Source of the DNA: CAVQZA01 sp963724805
GTDB taxonomy: Bacteria > Actinomycetota > Thermoleophilia > Gaiellales > Gaiellaceae
Assembly: GCA_963724805.1 (NCBI GenBank)
Contig: CAVRWA010000006.1
Coordinates: 68,081 to 132,080, forward strand
Length of the DNA stretch: 64,000 bases
Direction of reading: 5' to 3'
The notes under the pieces are model-generated. The model made no database searches. It was not told where the DNA came from and was given only the letters and a program-made list of their open reading frames with translations. Below are positions 26,352 through 33,712 of the stretch, piece after piece. Within the stretch, counting starts at the first letter, position 1. Every line of letters begins with the position of its first letter. The position numbers and the translations under genes are program-made.

Positions 26352-27734
26352 GTGCGACGCACGAACGAAGACACCTTCCGCTCCTGGGCGATCAGCCAGA
26401 CGCTGCTCGTCGGGTTGCTCGGCGCCGGACTGGCGCTCTTCGTCAGCAACCCGGTGCTGCGCACGACCTGGCAGCTGCCCGAGGGCCGGCTCGTGCTGGA
26501 CACGCTCGTCACGCTCGCCGCAGCCCTCGTCGCGGCCCTCGCCGGCGTCCGTTTCTCGGTCGAAGGCCGCAAGCTCGACCTGCTCCTCTGCTCCGGCTTC
26601 ACCGTCCTGGCGCTGGGGACGGCGTGCTTCGCGATCATGCCCGTGCTCGGCGGGGAGAACGTCCAGGCGACCGAGGCCTGGGCGCGGCTCGGCACCCGCC
26701 TGCTGGGGTGGACGCTGATCGCCATCGCCCCCTGGGCCCGCGGACGCATCAACGCGCGGGAGCGCGCGATGGTGAACGCGCTCGCCGGCTTCGCGCTGCT
26801 CGTGCTCGCGATCTGGCTCTTCTGCCGCTGGATGGGCCCGACCCTGCCCGCGTTCCTGTCCTTCACGTCGGCCGACGCGCCGCCGTGGCTGATGAGCGTG
26901 CTCGCGATCCAGGCGATGCTGAGCCTGCTCGCCATGGTCGGGTTCGGTTACCGCTTCTGGCAGCACGGCGAGGACCTCGACCGCTGGCTCGCGCTCGCCG
27001 CGACGCTCGCGCTCTTCGCAGAGCTCCACTACGTGTTCACGCCGCTCGTCTCGAGCGACTACGTCTCGGAGGGCGACTTGCTGCGCCTGCTCTCGTACGG
27101 GGTCCTGCTCGTCGGGGTGTGGCGCGCGATCCGCTCGGCGGAGTTCGGGCGCGCGGTCGCGGACGAGCGTGCACGCCTCGCGCGCGAGATCCATGACGGG
27201 CTCGCCCAGTACCTGTTCGCGATCTCGACCCATGCGAGCATGCTCGAGGGCGGCGCGCCCCCGGAGACGCTGATCCCGAAGCTGAAGGAGGCGACGCTCG
27301 CGGCACAGCGCGAGGCACGATTCGCAGTGCTCGCGCTCTCCTCCGCCGGCGGCACCGCGCCCTTCGACGCCGCCATCCGCCGCTACGTCGAGTTCCTCAC
27401 CGCGGACGGGAACCTCGCGGTCGACGTCGAGATCGACCCGGGCATCCGCCTCGCGCCCGACGAGCAGATCGAGGTCTTCCGGATCGTGCAGGAGGGTCTC
27501 GGCAACGTGCGCAAGCACGCGAATGCGACGCGCGCCGAGGTGCGGATCGGCGAGCGGAACGGCCAGCGCATGGTCGTGGTCACCGACGACGGCCAGGGCT
27601 TCGACGGCGTGGGCACTCCCGCGGGCCAGGGGCTGAAGAACATCCGCGCCCGCGCTGCCGCGATCGACGGCGGAGTCGAGGTGCGCTCCGAGATGGGGCG
27701 CGGCACCGCAGTCGAGGTCCTGCTCCGCGCGTAG
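26352..27734 (+). CDS. Membrane sensor histidine kinase (HisKA_3/NarX-type)
   Basis: The 460-residue kinase has an N-terminal sensor of about seven membrane helices (residues 10-250). A HisKA_3 dimerisation/phosphoacceptor segment follows with His281 in RLAREIHDGLAQYLFA. The C-terminal ATP-binding domain has N-box VQEGLGNVRKHANA, VVTDDGQGF and a G-box with GQGLKNIRARA. The sensor has no recognisable ligand domain; helices with many aromatic residues suggest a membrane or small-molecule signal. GTG start at 26352. It is the cognate partner of the divergent NarL-type regulator. Confidence 0.9.
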   Translation: MRRTNEDTFRSWAISQTLLVGLLGAGLALFVSNPVLRTTWQLPEGRLVLDTLVTLAAALVAALAGVRFSVEGRKLDLLLCSGFTVLALGTACFAIMPVLGGENVQATEAWARLGTRLLGWTLIAIAPWARGRINARERAMVNALAGFALLVLAIWLFCRWMGPTLPAFLSFTSADAPPWLMSVLAIQAMLSLLAMVGFGYRFWQHGEDLDRWLALAATLALFAELHYVFTPLVSSDYVSEGDLLRLLSYGVLLVGVWRAIRSAEFGRAVADERARLAREIHDGLAQYLFAISTHASMLEGGAPPETLIPKLKEATLAAQREARFAVLALSSAGGTAPFDAAIRRYVEFLTADGNLAVDVEIDPGIRLAPDEQIEVFRIVQEGLGNVRKHANATRAEVRIGERNGQRMVVVTDDGQGFDGVGTPAGQGLKNIRARAAAIDGGVEVRSEMGRGTAVEVLLRA

Positions 27735-27746
27735 TAAGTTCAAGGC

Positions 27747-29141
27747 GTGGAGCTCGGGCGCGCCTGGTGGCTGGACGAGGCCGCCGCCGCGCTCGGCGGC
27801 GAGCCGGCCGAGGCGCCGCCGCTGGAGGGCGAGACCCGCGCCGATGTCGCGATCGCCGGGGGCGGCTACACCGGGCTCTGGACCGCGCTCGCACTGAAGG
27901 AGCGCGAGCCGTCGCTCGACGTCGTCCTACTCGAAGCCGAGACCTGCGGCCACGGGCCGAGCGGCCGCAACGGCGGCTTCCTCCACGGCTACTGGGGCGC
28001 CCTGCCACGGGTCGCCCGTAGCTTCGGCCGCGACGCCGCGCTCGAGCTGTGCCGCGCCGGCGAGGAGATCATCCCGGCCGTGCGCGCCTTCTGCGAGCGG
28101 CGTGGTGTGGATATCTGGCTCCGCGAGGGCGGGATGCTGACCGCCGCGACGACGGAGCGGCAGGAGGCGGCCGTCGAGCACGAGGTCGAGCTCGCCCGCT
28201 CGCTCGGTGCGAGCAAGGAGTGCGTGCCGCTCGACCGCGAGGCGCTCGCAGAGCGTGTCGCCTCGCCGGTCTTCCGCAGTGCAGCGTTCTGCCGCGAGTG
28301 CGCGACCGTCCAGCCTGCGCGGCTCGTGCTCGCGCTGCGACAGGCGGCCCTCGACGCCGGCGTCCGCGTCCACGAACGCTCGCCGGTCACCCGCCTCGCG
28401 GACGGGCGGCTCGAGACCGCCCGCGGCTCGGTCGCGGCGGCGGAGGTGGTCGTTGCGACCGGAGCCTGGGGAGCGGCCTGGCGCCCGCTGCGGCCGCACC
28501 TCACCCCGTTCGGCAGCACGATCGTGCTCACCGAGCCCGTTCCCGAGCTGGTCGCGGAGCTCGGTTGGACGGGCGGCGAGGCGATCGTCGACGCGCGGAT
28601 GTTCATCCACTATTTCCGCACCACCCCGGACGGGCGCGTGGCGATGGGCAGCGCCACGGGGCCGATCGGCTACCGCGGGGTGGACGGACGCTTCGACCGG
28701 GACCGTGCGAGCGCCGAGACCGCCGCCGCCGGGCTCCGCCGCCTCCTCCCCGCCCTCGCCCCGGCGCGGATCGAGCGCGCCTGGGGCGGGCCGATCGACG
28801 TCTCCTCGGACCATCTGCCCTTCTTCTGCACCGTGCCCGGGGCACGGGTGCACTACGGCGCCGGCTACACGGGGAACGGCGCCGGGCCGAGCTGGCTCGG
28901 CGGGCAGATCCTCGCCTCGCTCGCGCTGCGGCTCGACGACCGCTGGGCGGCGCTGCCGCTCGTCGGCCGCGCCGTGCCCTGCCTCCCGCCGGAGCCGTTC
29001 CGGCGAATCGGCGGAGGGATCGTGCGCGCCTCGGTGATCGCCGTCGAGCGCGCCGATGAAGACGCGCGGCGGGCGTCGCTTCCCGCGCAGCTCGGCGCCG
29101 CGCTGCCGCGGCTGCTCGGGTTTCGGGTCGGCACGCGGTAG
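27747..29141 (+). CDS. FAD-dependent amine oxidoreductase (DAO family, glycine oxidase-like)
   Basis: The 464-residue flavoprotein has the dinucleotide-binding motif ADVAIAGGGYTGLWTALAL and a GHGPSGRNGGF segment near 70-80, typical of gamma-glutamylputrescine oxidase and related DAO enzymes. The C-terminal block ends with YGAGYTGNGAGPSWLGGQIL. Such enzymes oxidise secondary or primary amines with O2 and release H2O2 and ammonia or an amine. Arg/Gln substrate contacts cannot be assigned. GTG start at 27747, 12 bases after the kinase stop, so it may be read through from the kinase gene. A strong hairpin follows. Confidence 0.88.
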   Translation: MELGRAWWLDEAAAALGGEPAEAPPLEGETRADVAIAGGGYTGLWTALALKEREPSLDVVLLEAETCGHGPSGRNGGFLHGYWGALPRVARSFGRDAALELCRAGEEIIPAVRAFCERRGVDIWLREGGMLTAATTERQEAAVEHEVELARSLGASKECVPLDREALAERVASPVFRSAAFCRECATVQPARLVLALRQAALDAGVRVHERSPVTRLADGRLETARGSVAAAEVVVATGAWGAAWRPLRPHLTPFGSTIVLTEPVPELVAELGWTGGEAIVDARMFIHYFRTTPDGRVAMGSATGPIGYRGVDGRFDRDRASAETAAAGLRRLLPALAPARIERAWGGPIDVSSDHLPFFCTVPGARVHYGAGYTGNGAGPSWLGGQILASLALRLDDRWAALPLVGRAVPCLPPEPFRRIGGGIVRASVIAVERADEDARRASLPAQLGAALPRLLGFRVGTR

Positions 29142-29161
29142 CGCGCGACTGAAGAAACGCC

Positions 29162-29187
29162 GGCCCGGCCGGTTCCCCGGCCGGGCC
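29162..29187. terminator. Strong hairpin between convergent oxidoreductase and secreted-protein genes
   Basis: GGCCCGGCCGG (29162-29172) pairs perfectly with CCGGCCGGGCC (29177-29187) over TTCC. It lies between two convergent stops and probably terminates both. No T-run. Confidence 0.65.
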
Positions 29188-29205
29188 AGGCGATGCCGTG
29201 GTGGG

Positions 29206-30297
29206 CTACGGCGTGTGGGTTGCGACCTGCACGAGCCTGGTGCCTGAGATCCCGGCCAGCGCCGGGTCGCCCGAGCGGTAGGCCTTGACGAAGAACTGCA
29301 CGCTGTAGCCGTTCTTGATCGGGAAGTCCCCCTGTGGCTGGATGCTGTACGTCACGGTTCCGTTGTTGCCCGTCGGGGCATCTGTCGGGACCGAGGTCAC
29401 GAGCGGCGTGGAGCGGATGAAGACCAGCGCGCCCTTGACGAGCCGGCCCTTCGTGTCCTTGACGGTGATGGTCACCTTGATCGGCAGGCTTCGCGACGTG
29501 ACCGGGCTCGGGTTGAAGACGACCTTGTCGACGATCAGCCGCTCGCCGGCCGGTCCGACGTCGCCGACCGGGACGGCGTTCCCGCCGCCGCCGCCGCCCC
29601 CACCACCGCCGCCTTCCTGTGCGGTCGCGGTGGTATCGGAGAGGCCGCTCGACTGGCCGGCGCTGTTCTTTGCGATCACCTTCACGCGGAGCCGCTTGCC
29701 GACGTCCGATTTCGCGACCGTGTAGGTCGTACCCGTCGCTCCGTTGCTCGCGCACGAGGTGATGGCCGCGTTGCAGGCCTGCCACTGGATCGTGTAGCTG
29801 ATCGGCTCGGTTCCCTTCCATGTGCCGCGTGTCGCCGTCAGTTGCTCGCCGACCACGGCATTGCCGGACACGGTCGGCGGAGCCGTCTCCACCGGCGCCT
29901 GTGGGTTGCCGGGGATCTCGCTGGTCGCATTCGCGCGCGCGGTCGCCTTGCCGTCCGAGTTCGAGGCCGTCACGTCGAGACGGATCGTGTGGTTCGCGTC
30001 GGCCGAGACGACCGTGTAGGTGGTGCCGGTCGCATTGGTCTTCTTCTGGCAGTTGAGACCGTTGTCGTCGCAGCGCAGCCACTGGTAGGCGTAGTCGAGC
30101 GGTGCGGTCCCGTTCCACGTGCCCTTGTTCCCGGTCAGGACCGTGCCGATCTTGATCGGATGGACGTAGGTGATGGTCGGCTCGACCGAATTCGTCGGCG
30201 CGGTCTGGTTCCGGCCGGTCGCGCTCGTCGCCGCGAACAAGGCCACGAGCGCCGCGAGGCCGATCAGCGCCGGCGCGATCCTGGGTATGCGGTGCAT
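29206..30297 (-). CDS. Secreted protein with two Ig-like repeats and poly-glycine linker
   Basis: The 363-residue protein has a signal peptide (RIPRIAPALIGLAALVALFA, cleaved after about residue 28). Two tandem repeats of about 90 residues follow the pattern P-x-I/V-x-G-x3-G-x2-L-T-x3-G-T-W-x-G-T-x-P, Y-x-Y/I-Q-W-x2-C, C, ATGTTYTV and A-x-N-S-x-G. Next come eleven glycines in a row and a C-terminal beta-rich domain (about 235-363). Each repeat has a Cys pair that could form a disulfide outside the cell. Such repeats are common in large secreted proteins of Thermoleophilia and act as adhesive or structural domains in related families; a specific ligand cannot be named. GGAG precedes the ATG. 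Confidence 0.85.
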   Translation of the reverse strand: MHRIPRIAPALIGLAALVALFAATSATGRNQTAPTNSVEPTITYVHPIKIGTVLTGNKGTWNGTAPLDYAYQWLRCDDNGLNCQKKTNATGTTYTVVSADANHTIRLDVTASNSDGKATARANATSEIPGNPQAPVETAPPTVSGNAVVGEQLTATRGTWKGTEPISYTIQWQACNAAITSCASNGATGTTYTVAKSDVGKRLRVKVIAKNSAGQSSGLSDTTATAQEGGGGGGGGGGGNAVPVGDVGPAGERLIVDKVVFNPSPVTSRSLPIKVTITVKDTKGRLVKGALVFIRSTPLVTSVPTDAPTGNNGTVTYSIQPQGDFPIKNGYSVQFFVKAYRSGDPALAGISGTRLVQVATHTP

Positions 30298-30713
30298 CCG
30301 TCTGTCTCCTTTGTGTCGGTTTCGACGGCGAAGGTACCGCCGATCGTGCGCCTTGCGTGATCGTGAAAATGGAAGCTGACAACAGAGCGCTCGCGGCCTT
30401 CGCGTTCAGGACGAAAGTTGAACTCACCGGCGGCGACGTTCACGCGAGCGAGCAGCGCGGTGGCGCATGAGTGCTGGCTCATCGCCCGATCACGGCTCGC
30501 TTGCGCGGGAGCGAGTCCGATCCCGGTCGCTGCCGTCATCAGCACGGCTCTTATCGATTCCCCCCACCGCCCGATCGGCTCCCACCAGATCATTGCATGC
30601 TCAAGGGCCGACCGGGGAATGGAGCCATCGGTGCCGGCCGCCCCTCGTCCCCGCTGGATCGCGGGGGAGCGCCGGTCTCCCCCGCCGGCCGCGTTCCGAG
30701 TTACCATCCCGCC
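30298..30713. other. 416-base intergenic region without a credible gene
   Basis: Between the divergent secreted-protein and nuclease genes. It must carry both promoters, but I see no clear -35/-10 pair. A CCCCGC/GCGGGG hairpin lies near 30650. An open frame of 99 codons (30418-30717) has no coding character or start signal, and I do not call it. Confidence 0.5.
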
Positions 30714-31070
30714 ATGAGCGATGCATTCGGCCCGTACACGGGCGTCATCGACTCCGTCCACGACGGGGACACGGTGTACGTCAAGCTCGACGTGGGGTTC
30801 GACCTCACGATCTACGCGCGTGTGCGCGTGATGGGGATCAACGCGCCGGAGCTCTCCACCGCGGCCGGGAAGACCGCGCGTGACTTCGCACAGTCGCTGC
30901 TGCCCGTCGGCTCGGAGGTGAAGGTCGTCAGCTACGGCTGGGACAAGTTCGGCGGCCGGGTCGACGCCTCGATCCAGTACAACCTCACCGACCCGCACGA
31001 CTTCGCGACGGCGATGATGGACGCCGGCCACGCAGTGCCGTGGGACGGCACGGGCAAGAAGCCCGTCTGA
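30714..31070 (+). CDS. Small staphylococcal-nuclease-like (SNase/thermonuclease) protein
   Basis: The 118-residue protein has the OB-fold nuclease core: GVIDSVHDGDTVYVKLD (Asp of the calcium site), then RVRVMGINAPE and LLPVGSEVKVV. Full-length SNase domains have a later catalytic Arg/Glu pair; here the sequence after KFGGRVDASI becomes divergent and the protein is short, so catalytic competence is uncertain. ATG at 30714. No signal peptide is visible, so it would act inside the cell. It is followed by a ZIP transporter remnant. Confidence 0.75.
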   Translation: MSDAFGPYTGVIDSVHDGDTVYVKLDVGFDLTIYARVRVMGINAPELSTAAGKTARDFAQSLLPVGSEVKVVSYGWDKFGGRVDASIQYNLTDPHDFATAMMDAGHAVPWDGTGKKPV

Positions 31071-31095
31071 GCCGCCCGGCGACAAGGGGCTGACG

Positions 31096-31350
31096 GTGTC
31101 GGCGTTCGGCTGGGGACTGCTGGGGTCGCGATCGCCCTTGTCTCGGGCTCGCCTCCCTCGCCGGCTACGGCCTCTTCCAGGACTCGTCACCCGACACGAT
31201 CGCCTTCGTGCTCGCCTTCGCCGCCGGCGCGATCCTCACCATGCTGGCGGACACGATGATGCCGGAGGGATCGAGCACGGCGGCAAGCTGGTCGGGGTCG
31301 TGACGACCCTCGGGTTCGCGGTCGCGTTCATGATTCACACGCTCGACTGA
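31096..31350 (+). pseudogene. Remnant of a ZIP-family metal transporter (C-terminal part, frameshifted)
   Basis: No single frame gives a sensible protein, but joined frames do. One frame reads GYGLFQDSSPDTIAFVLAF followed by AAGAILTMLADTMMPE. Another resumes with EHGGKLVGVVTTLGFAVAF, the typical end of bacterial ZIP proteins. One missing base near 31268 separates these two, and at least one further break lies before 31170. The N-terminal two thirds of a ZIP protein are absent. It is thus a decayed 3' fragment, or a partly mis-assembled one. It overlaps the end of the convergent MarR gene by 16 bases. Confidence 0.65.
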
Positions 31351-31832
31351 CGCTCCGCTGCCTCGGCAGCCTTGAGCTCCTCCAGCCGCCGCAGGCGCTC
31401 CTCCTGGTAGGCGACGTTGCCGCGGAGGAAGGTGGTCAGGAACTCGAGCTGCTCGTCGGTGTAGATCTCCAGCGCCTTCACTCCTTCCTCGTACGGACCG
31501 TGCAGCTGCTCGCCCATCCTCCCCAGCTCCGGTGTGACCTCGACGAGCACGCGGCGGCGGTCCACCGTGTCGCGCGTGCGGCCGGCGAGGCCCCTGCGTT
31601 CCAGCGCGTCGACCACCGAGGTCGTCGCACCGGGGCTGAGCCTCGCGCGCTCGGCGAGATGGCCGACCGTCATCGGGCCTTCCTGGTCGAGGATGTCCAG
31701 GCAGCGAAACGCGGTGGGATGGAGGCCGAGATGCTCGGCAACCGCATCGTCGAGCATCTCGACCGCCGTCTGAGACGCGCGAATGGCTGCGATGAACTCC
31801 TGGATCAGTTCGTTTCTCGAATGTTTTGACAT
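31335..31832 (-). CDS. MarR-family transcriptional regulator
   Basis: The 165-residue winged-helix regulator has LGLHPTAFRCLDILDQEGPM, recognition segment AERARLSPGATTSVVDALER, and wing LAGRTRDTVDRRRVLVEVTP. These follow MarR architecture with dimerisation helices at both ends. It is divergent from an ABC exporter operon with 60 bases between starts, a common arrangement in which the MarR protein represses itself and the exporter until a drug-like ligand binds. Three GAACT repeats lie in the shared promoter. Confidence 0.9.
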   Translation of the reverse strand: MSKHSRNELIQEFIAAIRASQTAVEMLDDAVAEHLGLHPTAFRCLDILDQEGPMTVGHLAERARLSPGATTSVVDALERRGLAGRTRDTVDRRRVLVEVTPELGRMGEQLHGPYEEGVKALEIYTDEQLEFLTTFLRGNVAYQEERLRRLEELKAAEAAERQSSV

Positions 31833-31834
31833 CA

Positions 31835-31874
31835 GAACTATCTATGTGCTAGAACTTTTCGACTATCGAACTAT
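31835..31874. promoter_or_regulatory. Triple GAACT(AT) direct repeats in the MarR/exporter promoter
   Basis: GAACTAT occurs at 31835-31841 and 31868-31874, with a GAACT at 31852-31856 between them, at spacings of 17 and 16 bases. The stretch is strikingly AT-rich for this genome. It is the only region between the divergent MarR and exporter starts and is the likely operator, although MarR sites are more often inverted repeats. Confidence 0.5.
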
Positions 31875-31892
31875 AGCTCGGATGGAGGCACA

Positions 31893-32858
31893 GTGATCGA
31901 AGTATCCGACCTGAGGAAGACGTACAAGAATGGAGTCCGCGCGCTCGACGGCGTGAGCTTCGAGGCCGAGCCGGGAACGATCTTCGGCCTGCTCGGCCCG
32001 AACGGCGCAGGCAAGTCGACGACGGTCAGGATCCTAACTACCCTCTCGCGGGCAGACAGCGGGGAGGCGCGGGTGGCCGGCCTCGACGTCGTCCGCGACG
32101 CCGACCGTGTCCGCCGCTCGATCGGAGTCGTGGGCCAGAAGCCCGGCCTCGACCCCGACGGGACCGGCCGCGAGAACCTCGAGATGCAGGCCGAGCTCTA
32201 CGGCGTCGTCGGCGCCGCGCGTCGCGAGCGCGTCGACGAGCTCCTCGACCGGCTCGGCCTCGCCGACGCGGGCGACCGGATCGCCAAGACGTACTCCGGC
32301 GGCATGCAACGACGGCTCGACGTGGCTCTCGGTCTCGTAAACCGGCCCAGGGTGCTGTTCCTGGACGAGCCGACGACCGGACTCGACCCCGAGGCGCGCT
32401 CCGAGCTGTGGCAGGAGATCGAGCACCTCGCCCGCGACGAGGAGATGACGATCCTGCTCACGACGCACTACCTCGAGGAGGCCGACCGGCTCGCCTCCCG
32501 GCTCGTGATCGTCGACCGCGGTCGCGTCGTCGCCGAGGGCAGCCCCGAAGAGCTGAAGAGCGAGCTGCGTGGCGACACGGTGCACGTCGAGCTCGCGGAG
32601 GCGAGGAACGGCGACGCCGCGGCGGCCGTGCGCAACCTTCCGGGCATCAGCGAGCTCACCATCGACGGGCGGGTGCTGCGGGCCCGGGTGGACAACGGCG
32701 CAGCCGCGATCCCCTCGATGATCACCGCGCTCGAGCGAGGCGGCCAGCGCGTTACCTCGGCGATGATCGCCCGGCCGTCGCTCGACGACGTCTACCTGCG
32801 CCACGCCGGTCGCTCGTTCGGGCAGGCGGACACCGAGACGAAGGAGGTGGCAGCGTGA
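31893..32858 (+). CDS. ABC transporter ATP-binding protein (DrrA-type exporter)
   Basis: The 321-residue ATPase has Walker A GLLGPNGAGKSTTVRIL, signature TYSGGMQRRLDVALGL, Walker B VLFLDEPTTGLD and switch LLTTHYLEEADRL. The C-terminal domain after about 220 matches daunorubicin-resistance DrrA. GTG start at 31893 with GGAGG upstream. It pairs with the following ABC-2 permease by GTGA overlap. The family exports hydrophobic drugs, lipids or peptides. MarR control suggests drug or self-protection export. Location 1.8 kb before a RiPP promoter raises the option that it exports that product. Confidence 0.92.
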   Translation: MIEVSDLRKTYKNGVRALDGVSFEAEPGTIFGLLGPNGAGKSTTVRILTTLSRADSGEARVAGLDVVRDADRVRRSIGVVGQKPGLDPDGTGRENLEMQAELYGVVGAARRERVDELLDRLGLADAGDRIAKTYSGGMQRRLDVALGLVNRPRVLFLDEPTTGLDPEARSELWQEIEHLARDEEMTILLTTHYLEEADRLASRLVIVDRGRVVAEGSPEELKSELRGDTVHVELAEARNGDAAAAVRNLPGISELTIDGRVLRARVDNGAAAIPSMITALERGGQRVTSAMIARPSLDDVYLRHAGRSFGQADTETKEVAA

Positions 32859-33628
32859 CCGCGTTGCGCCACACCGAGCAGGTCGCCCTCCGCTACATCC
32901 GGGCACTCCTGCGACAGCCGGCCTGGGTTGGCATCTCGATCGTGCAGCCTGTGATCTGGCTGCTCCTGTTCGGGGCGCTGTTCAAGCGCACCGCCGACAT
33001 CCCCGGGTTCACCGGCGGCTCGTACATCGAGTTCCTCACCCCCGGGGTCGTCGTGATGCTCGCCGTCTCCTCCGCGGGGTGGGTCGGGATGGCGTTCATC
33101 GACGACATCAACCGCGGCACGATGGACCGGCTGCTCGTCACGCCGATCTGGCGCGGCGCGCTCAACCTGGGCAGCGTCGCCCAGTCGGTGCTCACCATCG
33201 CGATCCAGAGCGTGATCGTGATCGCGCTCTCGCTCGCCGTCGGAGCCCACTTCCACAACGGCGTCGCCGGGATGGCCGTCCTCGTGCTGATGGCCAGCCT
33301 GCTCGGGGCGGTGTTTGCCTCTCTCTCGAACGGCGTGGCGGTCCTGACACGACAGCGCGAGACGCTGATCGGAATCGTGACCATGGTCACGCTGCCGCTC
33401 GTGTTCCTGTCCTCCGCGCTGATGCAGCAGAGCCTGCTGCCGGGCTGGATCCAGTGGGTCGCCAGGTTCAACCCGGTCAACTGGGCCGCCGAGGCCGGCC
33501 GGGCCGGCTCCGCGACCCACGCGGACTGGAGCCTGATCGCAACGCGCACCGGCTTCCTCGTCGTGCTCCTGCTCGCGAGCGCCGCCTTTGCGACCCGCGC
33601 CTTCAACGCCTACCAGCGATCGATCTAG
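32855..33628 (+). CDS. ABC-2 type permease (DrrB-like)
   Basis: The 257-residue membrane subunit has six predicted helices (VGISIVQPVIWLLLFGALF, TPGVVVMLAVSSAGWVGM, GIVTMVTLPLVFLSSAL). The ABC-2 signature region FLSSALMQQSLLPGWIQWVA is followed by FNPVNW, diagnostic for DrrB-type permeases. GTG at 32855 overlaps the ATPase stop (GTGA). Together with the ATPase it makes a complete exporter. Confidence 0.92.
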   Translation: MTALRHTEQVALRYIRALLRQPAWVGISIVQPVIWLLLFGALFKRTADIPGFTGGSYIEFLTPGVVVMLAVSSAGWVGMAFIDDINRGTMDRLLVTPIWRGALNLGSVAQSVLTIAIQSVIVIALSLAVGAHFHNGVAGMAVLVLMASLLGAVFASLSNGVAVLTRQRETLIGIVTMVTLPLVFLSSALMQQSLLPGWIQWVARFNPVNWAAEAGRAGSATHADWSLIATRTGFLVVLLLASAAFATRAFNAYQRSI

Positions 33629-33712
33629 ACCGAGAAAGGAGAACCGCATAGACCGTGCAGCCCTCACATGGCAGGCCACTGTCGTCTGGGCCACCCTGCC
33701 CGATGTCGGCCG

